Below, piece by piece: positions 13,561 to 21,575 of a stretch of 33,205 bases of DNA. Numbering within the stretch: the first letter of the stretch is position 1; every line of letters begins with the position of its first letter. The notes below the pieces were generated by a model. It was not told where the DNA came from. It did no database searches and saw nothing but the letters and a program-made list of their open reading frames with translations. A program made the translations under genes and the position numbers. The stretch is taken from assembly GCA_018713255.1 (NCBI GenBank), contig DVFL01000030.1:1-33205 (forward strand). The letters are read 5' to 3'. The DNA comes from Candidatus Cottocaccamicrobium excrementipullorum. GTDB lineage: Bacteria > Bacillota > Clostridia > Lachnospirales > Lachnospiraceae.

Positions 13561-14970
13561 TCAGGCGTGGGGGATATTGGTAAACTGGGAAATCTCCTGG
13601 TTTATGGTGCACAAATCCTCTGTACTCAGTTCATGGATATCCTGATGCCCGGTAATCCGTCCGAAGGTTTTTAACTCTTCATTGGAACATCTGAGAAAAT
13701 TGGCAACCCGGCAAGCTGCCGCCTCCACGTTAAGCCTTGAACGCAGAGCAGGATTCTGGGTGGCGGCTCCCACCGGGCAATATCCTGAGCCGCATATTCT
13801 GTACTGCTGACAGGCGGCAGCCACCATGGCGGCGGAGGCAATCGCCACCGCATCAGCCCCCATTGCCAGCGCCTTGGCAAAATCCGAAGAAACACGCAGA
13901 CCTCCAGTAATCACCAGAGAAATATCTGAATGCACCGAATCCAGATATTTTCTGGCCCGGTAAAGAGCAAACACCGTAGGCAGACTGGTAGAATCTCTCA
14001 CCAAAGCAGGAGATGCGCCTGTGGCTCCGCCCCGTCCATCAATGGTAACAAAATCAGGCTCTGCATAAACGCAAATCTTCAGATCCCGCTCAACATGCCC
14101 TGCCGCAATTTTGATTCCCACAGGTCTTCCTTCACTTCTCTGCCGCAGCTCATCCACCAGCGCCTTCAAATCCTCCCTGCTGCAAATGCCGGGGATCCGG
14201 GACGGGCTGATAATATCTTGCCCCGCCTTCTTGCCCCGGACTGCGGCAATCTCTTCCGTCACCTTGCTTCCTGGGAGATGACCTCCCATTCCCGGCTTGG
14301 TTCCTTGTCCGATCTTAATTTCAATGGCATCAGCCTGCCGAAGATTTTCATCGGTCACACTATAGCGGTTTGGCACATATTCGAAAATATATCGGTAGGC
14401 CGCCGCTCTTTCTTCTGGAAGAATCCCTCCCTCTCCGCTGCACATGGCAGTTTTGGCCATGGCGCTTCCTTTGGCCAAAGCCACCTTCATCTCTCTGGAC
14501 AGCGCGCCGAAGGACATATGAGAAATATACACCGGGCTTTCCAGAATCATAGGCTTTTTCGCCTGTTTTCCAATCACTGTAACGGTGGAAACCGGCGCAT
14601 CTTCATCCAGGGGCATGGGATCCAGCTGAGCGCCTAGAATTAAAATATCATCCCAGCCGGGCATGGGCATTTTCGTTCCCATGGCATCAATAATGCTGTT
14701 TCCGGTTACCGCCATTTCATGAATTTCTTCCATATACCGGTATCCTGCATTCCGATTTTTGGTTTCCTCCGGATAAGAAAGGTCTGCAGACCCTGAGGCA
14801 ATGCTCCGAACCGCTTCCGTCTTTATCCCCTCTTCCTGCCCCTTCTTTTCCAGAGGGAGGAAATTAGAAACCGGCTGGCCGCACAGCGGACATTCTGTTA
14901 TCTCCCTTAACCGCCTTCCTTCTTTCTCTTCATCAAACACATAACCGCACACCCTACATTTGTAAATCAC
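13561..14970 (-). CDS. rubredoxin-like / FMN glutamate-synthase-like oxidoreductase
   Basis: A 469-aa protein. Residues 1-32 hold a rubredoxin-like knuckle (C5xxC8, C27xxC30). Residues about 75-440 match the FMN-binding synthase domain of the glutamate synthase large subunit: SFGALSREMK near 153, EIKIGQGTKPGMGGHLPG near 217, DGRGGATGASP near 311 and VITGGLRV near 353. The C387-x5-C393-x4-C398 pattern matches the [3Fe-4S] ligands. There is no glutaminase domain and no GltD neighbour, so true glutamate synthase activity is doubtful; it may be a stand-alone redox enzyme. The start is GTG 14970 with AGGAGG ahead. Confidence 0.9.
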   Translation of the reverse strand: MIYKCRVCGYVFDEEKEGRRLREITECPLCGQPVSNFLPLEKKGQEEGIKTEAVRSIASGSADLSYPEETKNRNAGYRYMEEIHEMAVTGNSIIDAMGTKMPMPGWDDILILGAQLDPMPLDEDAPVSTVTVIGKQAKKPMILESPVYISHMSFGALSREMKVALAKGSAMAKTAMCSGEGGILPEERAAAYRYIFEYVPNRYSVTDENLRQADAIEIKIGQGTKPGMGGHLPGSKVTEEIAAVRGKKAGQDIISPSRIPGICSREDLKALVDELRQRSEGRPVGIKIAAGHVERDLKICVYAEPDFVTIDGRGGATGASPALVRDSTSLPTVFALYRARKYLDSVHSDISLVITGGLRVSSDFAKALAMGADAVAIASAAMVAAACQQYRICGSGYCPVGAATQNPALRSRLNVEAAACRVANFLRCSNEELKTFGRITGHQDIHELSTEDLCTINQEISQFTNIPHA

Positions 14971-15016
14971 ACTGCCTCCTCCTTTCCTGAATACAGGTTC
15001 TTCTCCTTTATCCCCT

Positions 15017-15045
15017 TTGACACAGGCCGGTTCAGCTACTATAAT
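15017..15045 (+). promoter_or_regulatory. promoter of the SpoU methyltransferase gene
   Basis: TTGACA (15017-15022), 17-nt spacer, TATAAT (15040-15045): a full consensus. Confidence 0.9.
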
Positions 15046-15085
15046 AACAACAGCCTATCATGTATTACCTTAAAGGAGAATTTTC

Positions 15086-15925
15086 ATGGCCAATATTATT
15101 GAAATTACAGATCTTAACGCCCCGGAGCTGGAGATCTACGCCAGCCTGAATGAACATCAGCTGCTGCACTATCATGAACCGGATCAGGGACTGTTTATTG
15201 CCGAAAGCCCCAAGGTGATTGACCGGGCCCTAGACGCAGGATATGTGCCGGTTTCCATGCTTCTTGAACGGAAACATATCCATACTCAAGCCAGAGAGCT
15301 GATCTGCCGCTGCGGCAATATTCCGATCTACACCGCCGACTTTTCTGTACTCACCCAGCTTACCGGCTTTAACCTTACCCGAGGCGTCCTGTGCGCCATG
15401 CGTCGCTCTTCCCTTCCTGGTCCGGAAGAACTCTGCTCTAAAGCCCGCAGGATCGCCATTCTGGAAAATATCATGAATCCTACCAACGTGGGAGCCATTT
15501 TTCGTTCTGCCGCGGCATTGAATATGGATGCTGTTCTTCTGACGCCAGGCTGCAGCGATCCCCTCTACCGCCGTTCCATCCGAGTGAGCATGGGCACCGT
15601 TTTCCAGATCCCCTGGACATGGGTAAAGAAAGACAATGACGAATCTTTTCTCTGGCCTGAGGACGGCATCACTCTCCTGCACCATCTCGGCTTTAAAACC
15701 GCTGCCATGGCATTAAGCGACCAGTCCGTCCCCATCGATGATTCCCGGCTAACCAACGAAGAAAAGCTTGCGGTGATTCTCGGTTCCGAAGGCGATGGCC
15801 TCTCTCCTGCCACCTTGTCCCGCTGTGATTATGTAGTGCGCATTCCCATGTCCCACGGCGTTGATTCCCTGAATGTAGCTGCCGCCAGCGCAGTTGCCTT
15901 CTGGCAGCTTGGCCGTCAAACCTAA
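15086..15925 (+). CDS. TrmH/SpoU-family RNA 2'-O-methyltransferase
   Basis: A 279-aa SPOUT enzyme. An N-terminal substrate-binding part (about 1-110) is followed by the knotted domain with the three SpoU motifs: ENIMNPTNVGAIFRSA (127-142), ILGSEGDGLS (231-240) and IPMSHGVDSLNVAAASAV (253-270). It methylates ribose 2'-OH in rRNA or tRNA; which position cannot be told. It has a strong own promoter and SD (AAAGGAG) and is the only plus-strand gene of this section, ending against a hairpin shared with the converging queuosine operon. Confidence 0.92.
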   Translation: MANIIEITDLNAPELEIYASLNEHQLLHYHEPDQGLFIAESPKVIDRALDAGYVPVSMLLERKHIHTQARELICRCGNIPIYTADFSVLTQLTGFNLTRGVLCAMRRSSLPGPEELCSKARRIAILENIMNPTNVGAIFRSAAALNMDAVLLTPGCSDPLYRRSIRVSMGTVFQIPWTWVKKDNDESFLWPEDGITLLHHLGFKTAAMALSDQSVPIDDSRLTNEEKLAVILGSEGDGLSPATLSRCDYVVRIPMSHGVDSLNVAAASAVAFWQLGRQT

Positions 15926-15954
15926 ACATTACTGCTTTTATTGTATCATAGAAC

Positions 15955-16010
15955 AAAAGGGCTGTCACATCATTTGATTTCTTCAAACGTCAATGTGACA
16001 ACCCTGATAA
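15955..16010 (-). terminator. terminator of the queuosine salvage operon
   Basis: AGGGTTGTCACAT (16005-15993 on minus) pairs with ATGTGACAGCCCT (15970-15958) with one mismatch, then TTTT. The loop has an inner TTTGA/TCAAA stem. Confidence 0.8.
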
Positions 16011-16064
16011 AATACATCCTAATGGTTTAATCTATGGCAAATGCTTTTCTGTTCAGTCCAGTTT

Positions 16065-16757
16065 TCATCCCACTCCGAAATCTGTAATTTCATACAATAC
16101 TTCTACTTCAGGATCATCCAGAAGCCATTTGTACTCTTCCATGAACCATTTAACCAGTTCTTCATCTCTCTTGATGGGAGTAGTATTGTTATTGTAAACA
16201 TTCACGGTTCCATGGCGGAAATATTTTTTCAGCATGGAAATATCGTTTCGGATCATCTCCTTAGTCTGACCCTGGATTCCCACCATCAGACAAATGGAAT
16301 CAAAATACTCCGCAGCCTCCTGAGGCGTTTTAAACTCTGCATGCTTGTTCAAAACCTTCTCGCGAAAATCATAATCAAAGGTTTCCACTCCCATCTTGTA
16401 GGTTACAGGAATGCCAAAAAACTGCCTCATTTCCTCCAGCCGATGTCGATAAATCCAATGGCTTTCAAAAATCAGCCGCTGAATGGAAAGCCGCCTCACC
16501 GTCTGCCGGATATCCTCCAGAGTTTCCTTGGGAAGCTCAAAGCAGCTTCCGGAATTAATCACTTCCAGCACTCCGAATTCCCCTGTAACCTGGGAAATCA
16601 CCTGCCGGTTCTCCTTAACCATTTCTTCCTCATCTCTTCCATTGTCCTCAATGTAATCACAGAACGCACATTTTCCCCAGGCACAAGGAAAGGCTCTGAG
16701 AAGAAGAATTTCTCGTTGATTTTTATCTGTAATCCGGCTATATCGTTCCATGGCCAT
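16065..16757 (-). CDS. queL: radical SAM queuine lyase (QueL-like)
   Basis: A 230-aa small radical SAM protein. The cluster motif is C25-AWGK-C30-AF-C33 (CX4CX2C), as in the published subgroup that turns queuine into preQ1. Other conserved-looking parts are INSGSCFELP near 67 and MGVETFDYDFREKVLNK near 121. It would feed preQ1 to tRNA-guanine transglycosylase. The identity rests on motif, size and context: an ECF S component and a nucleosidase behind a preQ1 riboswitch. It overlaps the S-component gene by 20 nt. The SD GGGAGGAG precedes ATG 16757. Confidence 0.85.
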   Translation of the reverse strand: MAMERYSRITDKNQREILLLRAFPCAWGKCAFCDYIEDNGRDEEEMVKENRQVISQVTGEFGVLEVINSGSCFELPKETLEDIRQTVRRLSIQRLIFESHWIYRHRLEEMRQFFGIPVTYKMGVETFDYDFREKVLNKHAEFKTPQEAAEYFDSICLMVGIQGQTKEMIRNDISMLKKYFRHGTVNVYNNNTTPIKRDEELVKWFMEEYKWLLDDPEVEVLYEITDFGVG

Positions 16758-17325
16758 TTACTCCTCCCTTAAGTTTCTGACGCAGCTGGCTTCCCATCAG
16801 ATTTACCACCGCAGCTGCTGCAGCTGCTGAAATACACCGGTCCAGATAATCCGTTAAAATCTGCACCGCGAAAATGCTTCCCGTAAGTCCCAATGGTGTC
16901 CTGGCTAAAAGCTGCACCAGAACCGTGGAACCAGAAGAAGTCACGCCGCCAAAAAGAGCTGCATTAATCAAAGAACTGACTGCCGTTCCTGGAATAGTAA
17001 TAACGGCTGCCGCCCATATCAGTTTCCATCTTCCCATGGATCTTCGGTAAAAAACCAGTCCGCTCATGAAACCAGTGATCATGCCCACAGGAGCAAAATA
17101 CAGAGAATAAATATCCACGGTCATTCCCATAAAGACGCCGCTGAGAAGATTAGGAATCATTCCATACCAGGGTCCCAGCACCGCCCCGATTAAAATCGTT
17201 CCGATGCTGTCCAGATAAATTGGAAGCCGGAGAAGCAATGCAATCTGCCCTCCCGCAATATTCACCGCAACTGCCATGGCTACCAGGCAGAGCTGGTAGA
17301 CGTTCATTTTCCCTCTCTCTTTCAT
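16738..17325 (-). CDS. qrtT: ECF transporter S component, queuosine-precursor type (QrtT-like)
   Basis: A 195-aa membrane protein with about six hydrophobic spans. The N-terminal part (VNIAGGQIALLLRLPIYLDS near 20-40) looks like an S component that binds substrate and docks to a shared EcfAAT module, which is not encoded here. In Clostridioides difficile a QrtT S component imports queuine/queuosine precursors; position between the nucleosidase and radical SAM genes supports that substrate. ATG 17325 has AGGAGG upstream and lies 36 nt after the nucleosidase stop. Substrate assignment is by context. Confidence 0.85.
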   Translation of the reverse strand: MKERGKMNVYQLCLVAMAVAVNIAGGQIALLLRLPIYLDSIGTILIGAVLGPWYGMIPNLLSGVFMGMTVDIYSLYFAPVGMITGFMSGLVFYRRSMGRWKLIWAAAVITIPGTAVSSLINAALFGGVTSSGSTVLVQLLARTPLGLTGSIFAVQILTDYLDRCISAAAAAAVVNLMGSQLRQKLKGGVNGHGTI

Positions 17326-17361
17326 CTTTTCCTCCTGATTTTTCCTTTCCTGCTCCCGTAC

Positions 17362-18354
17362 TTACCCCTGCACCAAAGTCTCCAGCAAAGAAAGCTCTTC
17401 CTTATTCCACTGTCCTCCGTCCTTTTTCTTCAGCACTCGAGATAAAAAGAAATACATAAATTCTTTCGGATCTGTCTCTATGAGAACATGGCTGTTGGGT
17501 GCTTTCTTCCAAAAATTCATGGAATCCACCACCGTCTGCCCTCTGCAGATCCCCTCAGTTTCCACCGCCGTATAGCTGTCAAAACCGCAGCAGAAGGAAT
17601 GGTCCACCAGATACGCCGCCGCCAGCGGATCATTGATCACGCAGCCGATGATTCCTTCATATTCCCAGTGAAAATCCAGATAAAATCCCGTGATTTTTCG
17701 AATAAACGCCCCGGTCTCTGGATCAAGCCGCTCCATGTAAGACAGCAGATTCGGCGTGAGAACGATCCTGCGAGTCACATCCAGACCAATCATATGGATC
17801 TTCCTTCCGGCCTGGGCAAACTGCTCATAACAAAAAGCCGCAGCCTCAGGGTCGCACCAGTAATTGTACTCTGCTACCGGAGAACAGTTCCCATGGCTTT
17901 TAAAGCTTCCCCCCATGGAAACCAGCTCTTCCACCTGATCAATCAAATCAGGACGCCGTTTAAACAGCCGTGCCAGATTCGTCATGGGTCCCAAGGCAAG
18001 AATGGACATCTTTTCCCTTTCCAAGGATTCCTCCAGAAAATCTACGGCATGTTTTTCCGGGAATTCTCCTGGGACGGCAGGAAGAAAACTCTCCCCTAAA
18101 CCGTCCCGCCCATGAGTGTCCATGGCATCCACGTAAGGTTTGCTCAGGGGAACCTTTTCCCCAATATAAATCGGAATATCCATCCGATTCATCTGCTTTA
18201 ACACCTTTCTGGCATTTTCCCCGCCCATCTGAGCGGGCACATTTCCCGAAACGGTGGTAATTCCTGCGATTTCAAGCTCCGGAGAAGAAATCGCCAGCAT
18301 CAACGCAAGAGAGTCATCAATTCCCGGATCGCAGTCTATCAATATTTTTCCCAT
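17362..18354 (-). CDS. queK: queuosine nucleosidase (QueK-like, IunH superfamily)
   Basis: A 330-aa nucleoside hydrolase. The Ca-binding Asp cluster is at the N-terminus (DCDPGIDDSLALML, D7-D14), with ALGPMTNLARL near 121, and a late NDPLAAAYLVD supplies another Asp ligand. IunH proteins cleave ribonucleosides to base and ribose. In the queuosine salvage pathway QueK releases queuine from queuosine. It is the first gene of the operon. AGGAGGT (18361-18367) precedes ATG 18354, behind a preQ1-I riboswitch. Ordinary inosine/uridine hydrolase activity cannot be excluded from motifs alone. Confidence 0.86.
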   Translation of the reverse strand: MGKILIDCDPGIDDSLALMLAISSPELEIAGITTVSGNVPAQMGGENARKVLKQMNRMDIPIYIGEKVPLSKPYVDAMDTHGRDGLGESFLPAVPGEFPEKHAVDFLEESLEREKMSILALGPMTNLARLFKRRPDLIDQVEELVSMGGSFKSHGNCSPVAEYNYWCDPEAAAFCYEQFAQAGRKIHMIGLDVTRRIVLTPNLLSYMERLDPETGAFIRKITGFYLDFHWEYEGIIGCVINDPLAAAYLVDHSFCCGFDSYTAVETEGICRGQTVVDSMNFWKKAPNSHVLIETDPKEFMYFFLSRVLKKKDGGQWNKEELSLLETLVQG

Positions 18355-18403
18355 AAAAAAACCTCCTGTTTACTCAGCCCTTGTTCAGCAAAAAATCCTC
18401 GCC

Positions 18404-18432
18404 AAAAAGGGCATCGTCCTGCAGGAGATGCC
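18404..18432 (-). terminator. riboswitch terminator upstream of queK
   Basis: GGCATC (18432-18427) pairs with GATGCC (18415-18410), with an inner TCC-TGCA-GGA stem, followed by CTTTTT. Confidence 0.8.
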
Positions 18433-18439
18433 GATACAG

Positions 18440-18474
18440 CCTAGTTTTTTATACTGGGAGGATTTCGAACCAGT
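18440..18474 (-). ncRNA. preQ1-I riboswitch aptamer
   Basis: Minus-strand RNA: P1 5' strand CTGG (18473-18470), a C/U-rich loop, P1 3' strand CCAG (18457-18454), then the A-rich tail TATAAAAAACTAGG (18453-18440) that makes the H-type pseudoknot. This closely resembles known preQ1-I aptamers such as the B. subtilis queC leader (tail ATAAAAAACTAA). It is followed by an intrinsic terminator, so high preQ1 should switch the salvage operon off. Confidence 0.88.
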
Positions 18475-18490
18475 CTATGAAACTTTATGT

Positions 18491-18519
18491 AGTATAACAG
18501 AGAAAGAAAACCAATGCAA
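18491..18519 (-). promoter_or_regulatory. promoter of queK-qrtT-queL
   Basis: TTGCAT (18519-18514), 17-nt spacer, TATACT (18496-18491), placing the start just before the preQ1 aptamer. Confidence 0.8.
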
Positions 18520-18538
18520 CTAATTTTTTATTCTCCAG

Positions 18539-18584
18539 CAAAACAGCCCCGCCCATGAACCGAATCATGGCGGGGCCTGTTTTC
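18539..18584 (-). terminator. terminator of the nucleoside operon
   Basis: AAACAG-CCCCGCCCATGA pairs with TCATGGCGGGG-CCTGTTT with a small bulge; T-rich on the minus side. Confidence 0.85.
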
Positions 18585-19541
18585 TTATTTTAAAAATCTT
18601 GCCTCCCAGGCATATTCCTGAAGAGTTTCCATCTCCTGGTCCGTAAACTGGAAGGTCCGTTTTACCAGCTCCAGCTCCTTGCAAAGGTTAGTATCGGAAA
18701 CAGTCATATTATCCGAATTTACCGTCACCCGCACTCCTGCATCGAACAGACGGCGAATGGGATGATCCTTGATGGAAGGCACGGCTTTAATCTGAAAATT
18801 ACTGGTAACGCAGATTTCCAGCGTTACTCCTTCCTTCGCCAGCGTTTCCATCAGCTGCGGGTCGGAAGCGGCTGCAATACCGTGGCCAATCCGCTTGGCG
18901 CCGTAAGAAAGAGCGGTGCGGATACTGTCCGGTCCGGCGGCTTCCCCTGCATGAATCGTCACAGGAAGATCGTATTCTCTGGCTCTGGCAAATACGGCTG
19001 CAAAATTTTCCGTAGGGTATAACGACTCTGCCCCTGCCAGATCCAGGGCACAGACCACATCTCCTAAATACTTTCTGGCAGTTTCCACCGTATCCATATT
19101 CAAGTCCTGATTATCTGCTTTCCGCATACAGCACAAAATCAGTCCCACCTGAATCTCCGGATACTGCTGCATCCCCCTCTTTGCCCCCCGGATAGCCGCT
19201 TCCACTGCCTGATCCTGAGTAAGCCCCTTTTGAAGAGACTGCTGAGGCGCAAACCGGATTTCTGCGTAGACAACTCCCTCTTTGGCAAGATCCTCCACCA
19301 GCTCAAAGGTTACCCGCTCCAAAGCGCTTTCCTCCTGAAGAACCAGAAGAGGAAGATCGAACCGTGCCAGACATTCCTGCAGATTCGGACAATCCTCAGG
19401 TACCTTCATCTTAAAAGCAAGCTCCTGAAGATCCTTGGCCGGAAGGTCAATTTTTTGTTCTTTTGCCAGCTCCCAAACCGTCTCCGGGCGCAGAGAGCCG
19501 TCCAGATGTAAATGCAATTCTGCTAATTTCTGCAACTTCAT
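18585..19541 (-). CDS. add: adenosine deaminase
   Basis: A 318-aa zinc TIM-barrel deaminase that converts adenosine and deoxyadenosine to inosine forms. Catalytic features are visible: ELHLHLDGSL (H10, H12), TIHAGEA (H197, E200), RIGHG (H220) and VNSDN (D277). Length is slightly short for the family. It is the last gene of the uptake operon, 27 nt after the second permease, with GGAGG close to the ATG. This fits an operon that imports purine nucleosides and starts their breakdown. Confidence 0.94.
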   Translation of the reverse strand: MKLQKLAELHLHLDGSLRPETVWELAKEQKIDLPAKDLQELAFKMKVPEDCPNLQECLARFDLPLLVLQEESALERVTFELVEDLAKEGVVYAEIRFAPQQSLQKGLTQDQAVEAAIRGAKRGMQQYPEIQVGLILCCMRKADNQDLNMDTVETARKYLGDVVCALDLAGAESLYPTENFAAVFARAREYDLPVTIHAGEAAGPDSIRTALSYGAKRIGHGIAAASDPQLMETLAKEGVTLEICVTSNFQIKAVPSIKDHPIRRLFDAGVRVTVNSDNMTVSDTNLCKELELVKRTFQFTDQEMETLQEYAWEARFLK

Positions 19542-19568
19542 TTTCCTCCATGAGCTTCCATAAACGCT

Positions 19569-20525
19569 TTAGCCTTTTTTCTTTCCTGCTGCCTGAAGCT
19601 GTTTTTTCTTTCTTCTCTGCTCCACCATAAAGCAGTAAATGGTATAAGCAATTACAATAATCAGATAAGGCATCAGCTGGATAAACTGCAGGGGAATGGG
19701 AGAAGACTGAAGATAGTTAGCCATACTCTGGCAGAAACCAAAGAGCAGAGAAGCTAACATTCCTACTACTGCATTTCCCGCTGCAATAGCCTGAGTCGCC
19801 AGAGCAATGTAGCCTCGTCCAGCTGTCATTCCAGAAGAGAACAGTCCCACATAACCCATGGATAGGAAGGCACCTGCCATTCCGGTTAAGACGCCGCTGA
19901 TGCTTAAAGCAATGTATTTTACCCGCTTCACCGGAATTCCTACAGATTCCGCTGCATCAGGAGACTCTCCCACGGCACGGATATGCATGCCCAGACGAGT
20001 ATATTTAAACATATACCAGATTACCGCCACAAGAATCAGCCCTGCGTAAGTCAAAATATGATGGCCGGACAGAACCGCTCCAATCACCGGAATATCCTTA
20101 ACGAAAGGAATAGTTACACTGGGCAGAGTAAGGGAAGGCAGGGATGTGGAAGCGCCCTTCTCTCCCGTCACCAGATAAAGGACAAATATGGTTCCTCCTG
20201 AAGCAAAGGTATTCAGGGCAATTCCAGAAATAACGGAATTGGAATTCAGCTTTAAAACAAAGTAGGCCAGAATATTGCTGACTACAAAGCCGGCAAAAAC
20301 CGCTCCTAAAAATCCGATCAAAGCGCTCTGGGTGAAGGCGCTGACCACCACTCCCACGAAAGCGGAAATCAACATAGTTCCCTCAAGAGCAATGTTATTC
20401 GTTCCCGCCCGGGATGCTACCATGGCTCCCAACGTGGTAAGAAGCACCGGCGTCGCGCTCCGGAACATGGCAAAATAAAATTCCGGCAGACTTAAGGTTC
20501 TTAAAATGTCCTGCAGTACTCCCAT
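19569..20525 (-). CDS. nupQ: nucleoside ABC transporter permease (NupQ/YufQ-like)
   Basis: A 318-aa membrane subunit with about 8-10 spans and the family loop TRLGMHIRAVGESPDAAESVGIPV near residues 180-203, which contacts the ATPase. ASRAGTNNIALEGTMLISAF near 40 is typical of BMP-type permeases. It pairs with the preceding permease. ATG 20525 has GGGGAGG ahead, only 3 nt after the neighbour's stop. Basic Lys-rich C-terminus. Confidence 0.92.
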   Translation of the reverse strand: MGVLQDILRTLSLPEFYFAMFRSATPVLLTTLGAMVASRAGTNNIALEGTMLISAFVGVVVSAFTQSALIGFLGAVFAGFVVSNILAYFVLKLNSNSVISGIALNTFASGGTIFVLYLVTGEKGASTSLPSLTLPSVTIPFVKDIPVIGAVLSGHHILTYAGLILVAVIWYMFKYTRLGMHIRAVGESPDAAESVGIPVKRVKYIALSISGVLTGMAGAFLSMGYVGLFSSGMTAGRGYIALATQAIAAGNAVVGMLASLLFGFCQSMANYLQSSPIPLQFIQLMPYLIIVIAYTIYCFMVEQRRKKKQLQAAGKKKG

Positions 20526-20528
20526 TCT

Positions 20529-21575
20529 CTACACCTCCCCGCCAAGAGCTTTTTTCGCTTCCTGGCGCTGCTTCCAGCCGGCCATAAAGCGCTCTGCCGT
20601 AACAAACAAAATCAATACCGCCTGAATAATGGACACCAGCTCATTCTGCACATCAGAACGGCGGGACATTAAATCTGCGCCGACTCGGATGTAAGCTAAG
20701 AAGAAGGCGGCAAAAGGCACCATCTTGGGATTGTTCCCTGACAAAATAGCAATAATTACGCCGTCCCAAGCATAGGAAGGGGAATCCTGCCAGTTAAATC
20801 TCTGGTACATGCCCATCTGTTCCACAGCGCCTCCCAATCCGGCTACTGCGCCGGCCACTACCTGAGTCAGAATAATCACCCGGCTGGTGTTAATGCCGGA
20901 ATATTTGGCAAACTGAGGATTGCTTCCAGATACCCGGATTTCATAGCCGAATTTCGTTTTAAACACCAGAAGATACAGTAAAATCACCACTGCAATGGCA
21001 ATCAAGTAGCCTGCATGGAAATTGGTTCCGCTGAGAATGCCAGGCAAAACCGCTGTGGACGCATACTTTCTTGAAGCAAACGCTCCGGCCTCCCGGTCTG
21101 CCAGGAATTTCGTAATGGTATAAATTCCAAGGTAATAAAATACGTAATTCAGCATCAAAGAAGTTACCAGCTCATTGGTGTGGAAATACACCTTAAGCAG
21201 AGCCGGAATGCTTCCAATCAATCCGCCTACAGCAGCTGCCGCAATCATAATCACCACCGGATGAACCCCGGCAGGAAGGGCGATTTCAATGGCAATAGCA
21301 GCGGTAACCACGCCGCCAATATAAAGACAGGCGTCGGAAATCATGGAAAAGTTTCCTGATTTAAACACCAGTCCCAGCGCAAGACCTGTAAAAATCAGAG
21401 GAACGCTGCTGGAAAACACCTCGAAGAAATGGCGTTTAGACTGGAGAGGACCAATAAACAAATTGAAAATTGCCGTTCCCGGCTCTTCACTTACCGCCAG
21501 AATAATGGCTATAGACAGCGCCATGGCAATAGCAAATGCGCACAGCAGACGGATGGCCGTAAACTTTTTACTCAC
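20529..21575 (-). CDS. nupP: nucleoside ABC transporter permease (NupP/YufP-like)
   Basis: The larger permease of the pair, about 348 aa, with hydrophobic spans through most of its length and the coupling stretch GYEIRVSGSNPQFAKYSGINTS near 208-229. I place the start at GTG 21575 because AGGAGG lies 8 bases upstream. A GTG at 21584 would overlap that SD and is unlikely. It overlaps the ATPase gene by 8 nt, indicating coupled translation. Confidence 0.9.
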   Translation of the reverse strand: MSKKFTAIRLLCAFAIAMALSIAIILAVSEEPGTAIFNLFIGPLQSKRHFFEVFSSSVPLIFTGLALGLVFKSGNFSMISDACLYIGGVVTAAIAIEIALPAGVHPVVIMIAAAAVGGLIGSIPALLKVYFHTNELVTSLMLNYVFYYLGIYTITKFLADREAGAFASRKYASTAVLPGILSGTNFHAGYLIAIAVVILLYLLVFKTKFGYEIRVSGSNPQFAKYSGINTSRVIILTQVVAGAVAGLGGAVEQMGMYQRFNWQDSPSYAWDGVIIAILSGNNPKMVPFAAFFLAYIRVGADLMSRRSDVQNELVSIIQAVLILFVTAERFMAGWKQRQEAKKALGGEV

